From assembly GCA_003339415.1 (NCBI GenBank), contig PDHQ01000446.1, positions 1 through 23,677 of the forward strand: DNA of 23,677 nucleotides. The letters run 5' to 3'. Position 1 is the stretch's first letter. Every line of letters begins with the position of its first letter. Positions 11,291 to 20,503 of the stretch are shown here, one piece after another. Origin of the DNA: Ophiocordyceps camponoti-saundersi (nom. inval.). Its lineage: Eukaryota > Ascomycota > Sordariomycetes > Hypocreales > Ophiocordycipitaceae. The translations under genes were made by a program, and so were the position numbers. The notes under the pieces were generated by a model. It saw only the letters and a list, made by a program, of their open reading frames with translations, did no database searches and was not told the origin of the DNA.

Positions 11291-11660
11291 TAGCGCTAGT
11301 AGTATATAGTAATAAGTATATAGCTAGCTTTACTATTTATTATAATTAGAGTATTTTTTAAGCTTTCCGTAACTAATATAATATTATTTAGTTTTATATA
11401 CTAGCTATATAAGTAAATTTTTACTATTAATATATAAGTTTATTAATTCCTACTTTAAGCGGTGCTATAATTTTAAGCTTATTAGAATTTTCCTTATAAA
11501 AATTAAAGTTTAATTTCTTAAGCTATAAAGGAGCCTTTCCGCCCTTTTATTTTTATTTTTATAGAGGCTATTAAGCTATTAGCTAGGAACTATATAAAGT
11601 ATCTCGCTAGCATAATAATATATAACTTTTTTATTTTACGCTTTTACTTTCTTAGCTAGC

Positions 11661-11673
11661 TTAAGAAGGGGGC
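11661..11673 (+). promoter_or_regulatory. Polypurine tract of A2
   Basis: ttaagaagggggc directly before the 3' LTR; the matching place in A3 is aagaaaaggg (about 15153-15163). Its position fits the plus-strand primer of an LTR retroelement. Confidence 0.6.
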
Positions 11674-11882
11674 TATATAAAGGATTAGTTTATAACTAAT
11701 TATAGCTAAATAGGGGGGATTATAGCGGATATATTTAAGTCTTCCTAATAGCGCTTAGTTATCGCGCGGGGTATATAGCTAGCTTAGGAGGGGGGCTTCT
11801 CTCTCCTCTTTTTCCTCTTTTTAATAGCTTTAATTATAACTTTACTTTAGCTTACTTTTATAGTTACTTTAATAATATTATT
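11674..11882 (+). repeat. 3' LTR of A2
   Basis: 209 bp, identical in length to the 5' LTR at 8230 but keeping more C and G (tatcgcgcgggg, gaggggggcttctctc). Followed by ctaata. Confidence 0.85.
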
Positions 11883-11888
11883 CTAATA

Positions 11889-12504
11889 TATAATAATACT
11901 CTTTTTATTAAACTATTAATATTTTTTATTTTATTATATAAATAGCGGAAAACTAATTTATTATTTAAAAAGTATATAAACGCTATTTTTAATATTACCT
12001 CTTTTTAAGGACTTTTAAGCTTTAAAAAAGTAGTTAATATTTTAATATTAAATGAAAAAGTTATTATTTTTAAGCGTAACGCTATTATTACTATTATCGC
12101 TATACTTATTATTATTATTACTAAGCTAATAACTTTAACGCTATTACGCTATTATTATTACTTAGCTAAAAAGTTATTATTTATAAAAAAATAATATTAT
12201 TAAATATTATAAAAAGGGGTTTTTATTATATACTTATATATATAATTTTTTAATAAGTATATATATTAAGCTAGCTATTAAATATAATATATAAAAAAGG
12301 GAGATAAGCTAGTTACTAATTATAAAATTATAAAATAGCTATTATAAAAAGTATAAGTATAAGTAAAAGTTTTTAAAAAATTAAAATAATAATTATAAAA
12401 GAATTTAAATTTTTACTTATAAGAATATTAAGTTAATTTATAGCTAAAAGCTTAAGGAAGATTTCTTAATATAATTTTAAAATTATTTACCTAAAAGGAT
12501 TTTA
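11889..12504. other. AT-rich spacer, no gene recognised
   Basis: Contains triplet-like tat/att runs with embedded cgc around 12060-12170 (aacgctattattac repeated in variant form) and one of the few ATG triplets of the window (12051). No frame or domain recognised on either strand. Confidence 0.45.
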
Positions 12505-12660
12505 TAGTAATTTTTATATATATTAGTAAAATAAAGATTTTTTAATATATAGTAATTTTTTAATATATAAAGATTTCTTAGTAAAATTTAGAGATTTATT
12601 AATATATAGTAATTTCTTAGTATATAAAGATTTCTTAGTAAAATTCGGAGATTTTTAAAA
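12505..12660. repeat. Degenerate 57-bp tandem repeat
   Basis: Units start at 12569 and 12626 with aaagatttcttagtaaaatt, 57 bp apart. A more diverged unit precedes them and a partial unit follows. Each unit also holds two related sub-motifs, gtaatttcttag and gatttcttag. No coding signal. Confidence 0.7.
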
Positions 12661-13598
12661 ATATATTTTAATATTAAATTTAATAAAAAATCTAAGTAAA
12701 ATCTTAAAAGTTATTATAAAAAAATCCTAAAAGGAAATTTTAATAATTTCGTAAATATAAAAGTAATAAAGTTTTTAAAGAAAATTTAAGTAAAATCTTA
12801 AAAGGGAAATTTTAATAAAATATTATAAAAAGTTAAGTAATTTATAAAAATATTATTATATATCTTATATTAACTCCTTAAGCTAAAAAAGAATTCTAAT
12901 AGCTTTATTAACTTTTTATATTATTTTAAAAATTATTATTATATTTAAAAGCTTTTTTATATTAACTTTAATAATTATATTTAATTATAAATTAAAAAAT
13001 ATTATTAAGGATTTATATATAAAAAACTAAATTAATTTATATAAAGTAAGAAAAAAATAAAAAAATAAAATAAAAATAATAAAAAAGAATTATAATAAAT
13101 ATTAAATATATATAAAAAAATATATATTATAGTAAAGGATATTATAATATTAAGAAAGGAAAATAAAAATAAGAAAAATATAATATAATATATAAACTAA
13201 AAAAATAAAATAAAAGAAATTTTATTATTCTTATTATTTAAATATATAAGTTATAATAATAATATAAAAGTAAATATAAATAATCTTATTATAAATAGCG
13301 TAAAAAATATAGTTTATAACTTTAAGTATAATATATTTATAAAAATAAAAGTGTTTAAAATATTAAGAATAATAATAAAATTAATTATATTATAAATAGT
13401 TTATACTTATTTTTAAGCGTATATTATAAGTAGTTTATAATAAATAAGTTAGCTTTTTTATTATAGCTAATATTCTTTCTTTATTTATAATATATAAAGT
13501 ATAAGGATAAATAATATATAATTAATATTATATTATAAAAATATTAAAAAATAATATTAAAAGTATTTAATTTATAAGGTTTTTACTTAAGCTTAATA
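12661..13598. other. AT-rich spacer, no gene recognised
   Basis: Two related short stretches (aagtaaaatcttaaaag near 12694 and 12788, each followed by an ggaaattttaataa-type sequence) suggest an old duplication. Purine-rich runs at 13040-13220. Nothing else identified. Confidence 0.45.
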
Positions 13599-13807
13599 TA
13601 TATAAAAAATTAGTTTATAATTAATTATAATTAGATAAGGGGGATTATAGTAAATATATTTAGGTTTTTCTAATAGCGCTTAGTTATTATATAAGGTATA
13701 TAGCTAGCTTAAGAGGGGGGCTTCTCTCTCCTCTCTTTCTTTTTTTTAATAGCTTTAATTATAACTTTATTTTAGCTTACTTTTATAGTTATTTTAATAA
13801 TACTATT
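13599..13807 (+). repeat. 5' LTR of A3
   Basis: 209 bp; more AT-converted (ttattatataagg) than its 3' partner (ttattacgcgggg). Confidence 0.85.
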
Positions 13808-13861
13808 ATATTAATTAAAGCTTTTTTTACTACTAATTAAATATAAGAGTAAGATTTTAAT

Positions 13862-14790
13862 ATAAAATACTATTAAATTTTACTTATATTAAAGCTACTT
13901 TTAGCTTATTCCGGCTTAAATTCTTAGCTAGCTGCTATATATATTAAATTTACTATTAATAAAGTAATAATTAAAAAGCTTAAAGCTTAATTCTATTATA
14001 TTTTTTCCTATTTTAGCAGTTTTTAATAAATATTCTTATTATATATTTTTTTAGTTATTAACTTTTTAAATTAACTTAATACTTTTTTAGTATATATTTT
14101 TAAGCTTTTAAGAGAGAGCTATAAGGAACGCTGCGTAAGTTTTTCCCTAGTTAAGATATATTAAGGGCTATTAGAGGCCTTTAAAGAATATATTATAAAG
14201 TAAGAATTTTCCCTTTTTAAAGCTAAGCTATTATATTAATTTAATTATACTAAAATTATTTTACTTTTATCTAAGCTATATAAGGAGTTATAAGAGCGCT
14301 TAAATTATAAAAACTAGCTTATAATATATATAGCCTTTATTAGCTTTTTTTAAAGCTTTAATAAAATATTTAGTTTTAAGAATATTCTTAATATCTTAGT
14401 TAATTTACTACCCCCCCTTTTAGCTAACTTAATAAATATCTTATTTATATAATTTTATTTTAATATTACTAAGCGCTAGCGTTACTATTAATATAATTAA
14501 ATTAGTTATTTTAAGTATAATTATTTAAAATTTTATAAGTAAATAAGGATATTAAAGTTAAGGCTTTTTATAAATAAAATAGGGTAGTTAAAAGTAAATT
14601 TAAAGTATTTTAATTAAAAGGATAATAAGTAAAAAGAGATAAGTATACGTTAAATATTATAGCTTAAGTAATTTTTAACTTTATTATATTACCTTATATA
14701 AAGATAGTTTATATATAACTTAAATACGTAAATTTATTAATAAGTATATATTATAATTATATTACGCCTTAGCTTATAAATTAGCGCTAG
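13862..14790 (+). pseudogene. Gag-like protein pseudogene of A3 (CCHC zinc knuckle)
   Basis: Third copy of the family A Gag, with ATA at 13862 where a start is expected. The zinc knuckle lies at 14483-14524 with the C-x2-C-x4-H-x4-C spacing and Cys/His as TAC/TAT. LVNLL/PPP-type and TKR*RYY*YN*ISYF segments align with A1 and A2. As in the other copies, the coding signal fades after the knuckle and no polymerase domain appears before the 3' LTR. Confidence 0.72.
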
Positions 14791-15164
14791 TAATATATAA
14801 TAATAAGTATATAGCTAGTTTTACTATTTACTATAATTAAGGTATCTTTTAAGCTTCCTATAACTAATATAATATTATTTAATTTTATATATTAGCTATA
14901 TAAGTAAATTTTTATTACTAATATATAAGTTTATTTTTTCTTATTTTAAATAGTATTATAATTTTAAGCTTATTAGAATCTTCTTTATAAAGATTAAGGT
15001 TTAATTCCTTAAGCTATAAGGGAGCCTTTCCGCTCTCTTATCTTTATTTTTATAAAAGCTATTAAGCTATTAGCTAAGGACTATATAAAATATCTTACTA
15101 ATATAATAATATATAATTTTTCTATCTTATACTTTTACTTTTTTAGCTAGCTTAAGAAAAGGGT

Positions 15165-15359
15165 TATATAAAAGATTAGTTTATAACTAATTATAGCTAG
15201 ATAAGGGGGATTATAGTAGATATATTTAGGTTTTTTTAATAGCGCTTAGTTATTACGCGGGGTATATAGCTAGCTTAGGAGGGGGGCTTCTCTCCCCTCT
15301 CTTTCCTCTTTTTAATAGCTTTAATTATAACTTTACTTTATCTTACTTTTATAATTACT
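15165..15359 (+). repeat. 3' LTR of A3, slightly truncated
   Basis: 195 bp, preceded by the purine tract aagaaaaggg. It follows the 209-bp unit up to ataattact and then stops. Confidence 0.83.
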
Positions 15360-15360
15360 A

Positions 15361-15570
15361 AGGTTAGAAAAAAATTACTTATAAGTAATTATATAAGTGA
15401 TTTTTTATAATTTTTTTTTCTATAATTTAAATTACTTATAAGTGATTTTTTTTATTTATAATTTAAATTATATAAAAAAAATTATATTATAAATTTATAA
15501 GTAATTTTTTTAAAAAAATTATTTATAATTTTTTATAATTTTTTCTAAAAATAGATTTATATAATTTTTC
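15361..15570. repeat. Patch of ATTACTTATAAGTAAT palindromes
   Basis: A perfect 16-bp palindrome, attacttataagtaat, lies at 15374-15389. A near-copy at 15431-15446 (attacttataagtgat) becomes perfect if one mutated C is allowed. Half-sites ataagtgatttttt and ttataagtaatttttt lie between and after them. T-rich and A-rich arms surround the motifs. It abuts the broken end of the A3 3' LTR. It may be a small foldback or MITE-type element; no coding capacity. Confidence 0.65.
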
Positions 15571-16539
15571 TAATTAAGAATAATAAATAACGCTTATAAA
15601 AGCTAAGAAAATAAGAAACTATAAATTTTAAAAAAGAAATTAATATTATAAAGTAAGAAAAAGTATAGTAAAAAAACTATAAAATGAATAAATAAATAAA
15701 TAAAAAACTTTTATAAGCTATTTTATAAGCTATAAGTATAATATAGTTTTTCTTAGTTTTTTAATATTTTTTTCTTAATTTTAAAAATATTATATAAAGA
15801 GATATAAAAATATTAGGAAATTTCTCTTATATAAATTAATAATATTATATAAAGCTTAAAATAAGCTATAATAAGTTAAATTCTATATATAATAAAATAA
15901 ACTTTATTTAATTTATATTTATTATTTTATTATATTTTTTAATATTTATATAATATTTTTAAAAAATACTTAAAACTTATACCTTATACTAAGCTTTTAA
16001 AATACTAATATTTAAATTAACTTATAAATATAAAAGATAAAAATATAAAATAAATTATATAAGAAACTTAATTATAAAGAGAATATTATATAAAAATCTT
16101 AATATTATAATTATTTTAATAAGCTAGAAATAAAATAAAATATCTTTTTTTTACTTTTTAAGAAACCGAGTTTCTTTTCTCCTTTTAAAATCTTAGTAAA
16201 GCTTTATATAAAAAGTAATAATTTTATTATCTCGCTAATTAATAAGCTTATAAATAAGAAAAAATAGGAAAAAAATACTATATTATTTCTTTATTATAAA
16301 AACTTAAAAAAAAATATTTTTATTATTTTTTATAATATTACTTTTAATTATTTAAAAAAGTATACTTTTATAAAAATATTATAATTAATTATAATTCTTT
16401 TATTATTATAAGAATCTTAAGTTTTAAAAATATTTATAACTTATTAAAATAATTTTATTTTTTAAATATTTTTTAAAATTATTTTATTTATTTTTTTAAA
16501 AAAAAATAAAAATATTATATTTTAAATATTATAAGTATT
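15571..16539. other. AT-rich spacer, no gene recognised
   Basis: Very AT-rich. A small hairpin, agaaac-cga-gtttct, lies near 16162-16176 and a four-unit AATA run near 15683-15705. No protein domain seen on either strand. Confidence 0.45.
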
Positions 16540-16704
16540 TACTTAGGAAAATAAGCCTTTTTAATTATTTTAAGTACTTTATAATTATTTATATTTTATA
16601 AAAATCTATATATAAAATTTTTAAAAAGTTATAAGTTAGGAAAAAGTAAGCTTTTCTATTTTAAGTAAATAGGGCGTTTTTTTTACTTATTTCTAAAAAG
16701 GAAG

Positions 16705-16716
16705 AGTATAAAACCT
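16705..16716 (+). promoter_or_regulatory. TATA box in X copy 1
   Basis: gagtataaaacc, conserved in all three X copies (also about 17389-17400 and 19971-19982) about 160-170 bases into the segment. Conservation against strong mutation elsewhere reflects the absence of CpA/TpG in the motif as much as selection. Confidence 0.5.
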
Positions 16717-17230
16717 TATATTAGCTTTTAGAAGTACTAGGAAATATACTTTTACTAACGTTACTACCTTTTACCGCTATAAAAAAATAACTAAAGTATT
16801 TATAAAAGTCCCGAAAATATTAAGTAATATTAGAATTTTCCGCGCTTCCTAGCTACCTACCTTATATACCGAATTTCTTATATTTTAATAATAAAAAGTA
16901 TAATCTTTTTCTTCTTTACTTATATATAATAAAATATTAGTAATAAATTAAGAAAAAATATATTTTAAAATTCTATATTAATTATTTACTAGTTTTACTT
17001 TTAGAAATATTTTTAATTTATTTTTATATAGCTTTTTAAAGCTTTAATAATTAATATATATATTTATTTTTTTCTTTTATATTAAAAAAATTATCTTATT
17101 ATAAGGTTTTCCTAGTTAAGAACTATTTTAAGCTTTATAAGCTATCTCTTTATTTTTATTTATTTTTACTTAAATTATTTTCTCTCTATTTAAATTTATA
17201 TAAAATCTTTTCTTTAATAGATTTATTATA

Positions 17231-17594
17231 TACTTAGGAAAATACTTAATTAATTTAAGCACCTTTTAATTATTTATTTCTTATAAAAAATTATATATAG
17301 ATTCTTTAAAAGGTTATAAGTTATAAAAAAGTGGGCCCTTCTATTTTAAGTAAGTAAGGCGTTTTTTCTCCCTCTTTTTAGGAGGGAAGAGTATAAAACC
17401 TTATACTAGCTTTTAATATTTTAGAAATACTAGGAAATATACTTTTACTAACGTTACTACTTTCTACTACTATAAAAAAAAAACTAAGGTACTTATAAAA
17501 GTCCTAAAAATACTAAGTAATATTAGAATTTTCCGCGCTTTCTAGCTACCTACCTTATATACCGAATTTCTTATATTTTAGTAATAGAAAATAT
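17231..17594 (+). repeat. LTR-like segment X, copy 2
   Basis: 364 bp, closest to copy 3 in its first half (both have taatttaagcaccttttaatta and agtgggccc, which copy 1 lacks). Confidence 0.72.
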
Positions 17595-17740
17595 AGTCTT
17601 TTTCTTCTTTACTTATATATAATAAAATATTAGTAATAAATTAAGAAAAAATATATTTTAAAATTCTATAATAATTATTCGCTAATTTTACTCTTAGAAA
17701 TACTTTTAATTTATTTTTATATAGCTTTTTAAAGCTTTAA

Positions 17741-17753
17741 TAATTAATATATA
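17741..17753. repeat. Target-site duplication of B3, left copy
   Basis: taattaatatata, repeated at 19624-19636. The empty site is seen in the first Y segment (about 17048-17060). Confidence 0.86.
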
Positions 17754-19623
17754 ACTTTTATATATTCTATAAATTCCGCGCCTATAGCGACGCGGATACG
17801 GAACCCTTATTCTTATATTATAAGCGGACTCCGCTCCTTCCGTTACCTTATAGTAATAGCTTCGAGCCGCGCCCGGAGCGACTCCGGGGGGGAGGGTAAC
17901 GCTATATAAGTCAATTACGACCGCGAAAATTTTTTACTCGGAATATAGCTCTACTCCGAATTATAATAAACTCGGACCTAAGGGTTTACCGTACCTCTTA
18001 CCTTATTAGAAGCTAAGGTAAATATTAATAAGATTATTTCGGGGGACGCCTTAGTCTCCGTATAGGTAATTATCGAATAAGTAGCGGAGTCCGAGAGGGT
18101 CCGGGGAGGCGCCCTCCTTACTCTAACTCTATCGGTTAGTAATATTTCCTCGGCCGTTATAGCCGCGGTTTCCTCTTTTTTCTATAGCTTTAAAGCGAGC
18201 GGAACTCCTCCGATATAAGCTATAATTATAGCTAAAGCGCTAAAGAAGATTATTAAGAAATAAATTCCTAAATAATATAAGCGTTAGCTTATAATTTACT
18301 TTAACTTTATCGCTATACTATTTTAAGTTTAAGGCTTTAAAGTAATTATAATAAATATTAACTATAGACTCTACGGGTAAAGCTAAGCTTTTATAGTAAG
18401 GAAATTACTTAGCGGTAATATTATAATAATTTTCTAAAATATCGTCTATAAGCTCCGGTCTAATCTAAGGTAGCTTTATACCGCTTTTAGAGAAAAGGTA
18501 CGCTTAACTAGTAAAGGTTATACTCTTATCGTAAAAAGGGTGCTAGCGTAGGCCTTATAATAAAGCGGTAAGGAGGCTTTTTAGAAAAAAATTAAGTTTT
18601 TAAATAAGGTTTTAATAATATAATTATACGCGAAAAAATACTATTTAAAAACTTAGCGGAGTTCCTTTATAATTACTATTAATAGTATAGCGAACGTAAA
18701 TTAGATTTATAATAAAGGTATAATAATATAGGTAGAGATTTTTAACGCGGAACCTTATATACTAGAGGTCTAACCTTAGTAATATTTTAAGTATTACTAG
18801 CTTAGATATATCGCTAAATACTATATAGTAAAGCTATAATATAGCTAGTACTCCGCTTTTTTATATACGAAGGGTAAGTTAGCTTACCTTATAGCGTATA
18901 AAAAGAGACCGTATTATTACTTTTTTTATCGGGGGACTTACCTTAAGTAAAGTTAACTTTATTTTAAGATAAGAGCGGCGTAGGACCGGGCGAAAAATAC
19001 TTATATTTCCTAACCTTAGAGATTTATAGATCGGAATTTTATATATACCGCCCCTTCTCCCCCTTTAGCGCCGATCGGAGTCTAGTAGTAGCTAGGGCGG
19101 AAACGCTAGAGAGCGAATATAGTAATTCCGCCTCCGACCCCCTTTTTAAACTTATCCGCGGCTTCGCTATAATAGTTAAGCTACCTTTCGAGATTAGCTA
19201 TTACGGGGTCCGTTATAGGCTAGTAAAACCTCTATATATTCCTTAGCCGCGTTAATTAGGCCTTAATTAATTAGATTATTAAGGCCGCCCTAATCGAGCG
19301 CGGGGACTTAGTTTATAGCGACGATAATAGCTAAGAAGATAAGTAAGCTATACGGACTCTATACCGGACCTAGATTACGCGTATACTTATTACTACGGGC
19401 TCCGTTTTAGGGGATATATTAGCTTCCTTAGCTATTAGTTATTACCTAACCTATTAAAAATATAGAGTGCCGGGTATAGGCATAGTCCGACCTAAAGCTA
19501 AGGTAACGCTTAAGGGGAGGGTTTTACCCCGGGTTCTCTAGTTTTTCCCCCTTTTAGAATATATATAAGATAGTTCTAAGCTATATAAGGCATACTAGCG
19601 TAATAATATTATTATTATTATAG
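17754..19623 (+). mobile_element. Family B ORF1-only LINE-like element, copy B3
   Basis: About 1,870 bp inserted in the second Y segment of the C array, with a 13-bp duplication and a TTA tail (about 19605-19622). This is the best preserved copy: it has the highest visible C/G content, for example ccgcgcccggagcgactccggggggg is largely kept where B2 is AT-converted. Probably the youngest or the least exposed to RIP. Confidence 0.88.
17970..19345 (+). pseudogene. LINE ORF1 pseudogene of B3
   Basis: Aligned with B1 without a frameshift: the distance between two landmark codons (18009 and 18759) is 750 bases, exactly as in B1 (6131 and 6881). The knuckle array is recognisable at about 18783-18962. 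After it, the frame continues as coding-like sequence (IIKAALIERGDLVYSDDNS) to about 19335. Internal TAA/TAG at Gln/Trp sites. No reverse transcriptase follows; the element ends about 280 bp later. Confidence 0.8.
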
Positions 19624-19806
19624 TAATTAATATATATATTTATTTTTTTCTTTTATATTAAAAAAATTATATTATTATAAGGTTCTCCTAATTAAGAACT
19701 ATTTTAAGCTTTATAAGCTATCTTTTTATTTTTATTTATTTTTACTTAAATTATTTTCTCTTTATTTAAATTTATATAAAATCTTTTCTTTAATAGATTT
19801 ATTATA

Positions 19807-20178
19807 TACTTAGGAAAATAAGCCTTTTTAATTAATTTAAGCACCTTTTAATTATCTATTTCTTATAAAAAATTATATATAGATTCTGTAAAAAGTTATA
19901 AGTTATAAAAAAGTGGGCCCTTCTATTTTAGGTAAGTAGGGCGTTTTTTCTCCCTCTTTCTAAAAAGAAAGAGTATAAAACCCCGCACTAGCTTATAATA
20001 TTTTAGAAATACTAGGAAATATACTTTTACTAATATTACTACTTTCTACTATTATAAAAAAATAACTAGGGTACTTATAGAAAGTCCCGAAAATACTAGG
20101 AAATATTAGAATTTTCCGCGCTTCCTAGCTACTTACTTTATATACCGAATTTCCTACGCTTTAGTAATATAAAGTATA
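19807..20178 (+). repeat. LTR-like segment X, copy 3
   Basis: 372 bp. It loses similarity to copies 1 and 2 right after gtata at 20178, where they continue into Y and this one into unrelated sequence. This defines the right edge of the array. Confidence 0.72.
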
Positions 20179-20503
20179 GGAATTCCTCTTTTAATTTTCT
20201 CTTTCTTTTCTTTTTCTTTTCTTTAATAATTTCCACTTCGTTTCTTATCTAAATTCGATAAAAAAAGCACTATTCGTAACCTCTTCTTTTTCTTTTTTTA
20301 ATTCTATTAATTATATAACTCTCTTTATTATATCTACCTTATACGCGCCTACTAAAGCCTCTACTTCCCTTACTTTTAAGTTTTTAAAAAGTTTTAAAAT
20401 TATAAAAGCTAAGCCTTTTAGAGCTAAGCCTAGTGCTTTTTTATTTTTTAAATATTCTTTATAGCTTACTTTAGGCGTTAATTCTTAAGCTTCGTTTATT
20501 ATT
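20179..20503 (-). pseudogene. Decayed reading frame of unknown function
   Basis: Read on the minus strand from 20503 to about 20190 there is one frame of about 105 codons with only three internal TAA, all plausible former CAA (Gln). It reads as a lysine- and leucine-rich protein segment (for example KEYLKNKKALGLALKGLAF, then KNLKVREVEALVGAYKVDI) with a basic end (KKRKRKERE) before TAA. Composition differs from the surroundings: more C on the plus strand and a few surviving CpA. I do not recognise the family. It starts exactly where segment X ends. It may be a fragment of a transposon or host gene cut by the C array. Confidence 0.4.

Larger units (their letters stand above)
8230..11882 (+). 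mobile_element. Family A Gag-only LTR element, copy A2 (complete, split by B2)
   Basis: The structure is a 209-bp 5' LTR, an internal region and a 209-bp 3' LTR, with ctaata on both sides. After removing B2 and one target copy, the internal part is 1,357 bp, exactly the length in A3, giving an element of about 1,775 bp. A purine-rich tract (aagaaggggg, about 11664-11672) lies just before the 3' LTR, as expected for plus-strand priming. Only a Gag-like frame is present. This fits the known class of Gag-only terminal-repeat elements (TR-GAG type). Reverse transcriptase would have to come from another element. Confidence 0.85.
13599..15359 (+). mobile_element. Family A Gag-only LTR element, copy A3 (uninterrupted)
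   Basis: The structure is a 5' LTR at 13599-13807 (209 bp), an internal region at 13808-15164 (1,357 bp), and a 3' LTR at 15165-15359 that stops about 14 bp short of full length. This is the only copy without an inserted B element, so it is the best template for the family. No target duplication can be confirmed, because the 3' end is replaced by the palindromic patch at 15361. Confidence 0.87.
16540..20178 (+). repeat. Family C head-to-tail array (X-Y-X-Y-X) interrupted by B3
   Basis: Segment X occurs at 16540-16902, 17231-17594 and 19807-20178 (363-372 bp). Segment Y occurs at 16903-17230 and, split by B3, at 17595-17753 plus 19637-19806 (about 328 bp). X starts tacttaggaaaata and ends near gtata. 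It holds the motifs agtgggcccttctatttta, gcgtttttt, a TATA box (gagtataaaacc) and gaattttccgcgc. The length, TATA box and repetition suggest X is an LTR and Y a tiny internal region that shares LTRs in tandem, but no primer site or purine tract is visible in Y. A duplicated promoter-bearing segment is the alternative. Confidence 0.72.

Noticed and set aside
12051..12180. Short frame starting at the ATG near 12051
   Set aside because: The next triplets are AAA or a stop depending on frame, with no domain, and ATG here is a chance survivor.
4574..15359. Family A as a complete copia or Ty3 element with pol
   Set aside because: There are only 1,357 bp between LTRs and no protease, integrase, RT or RNase H motif in any of the three copies.
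16162..16176. Hairpin agaaac-cga-gtttct as a terminator
   Set aside because: A six-base stem alone is not significant, and fungal genes do not use such terminators.
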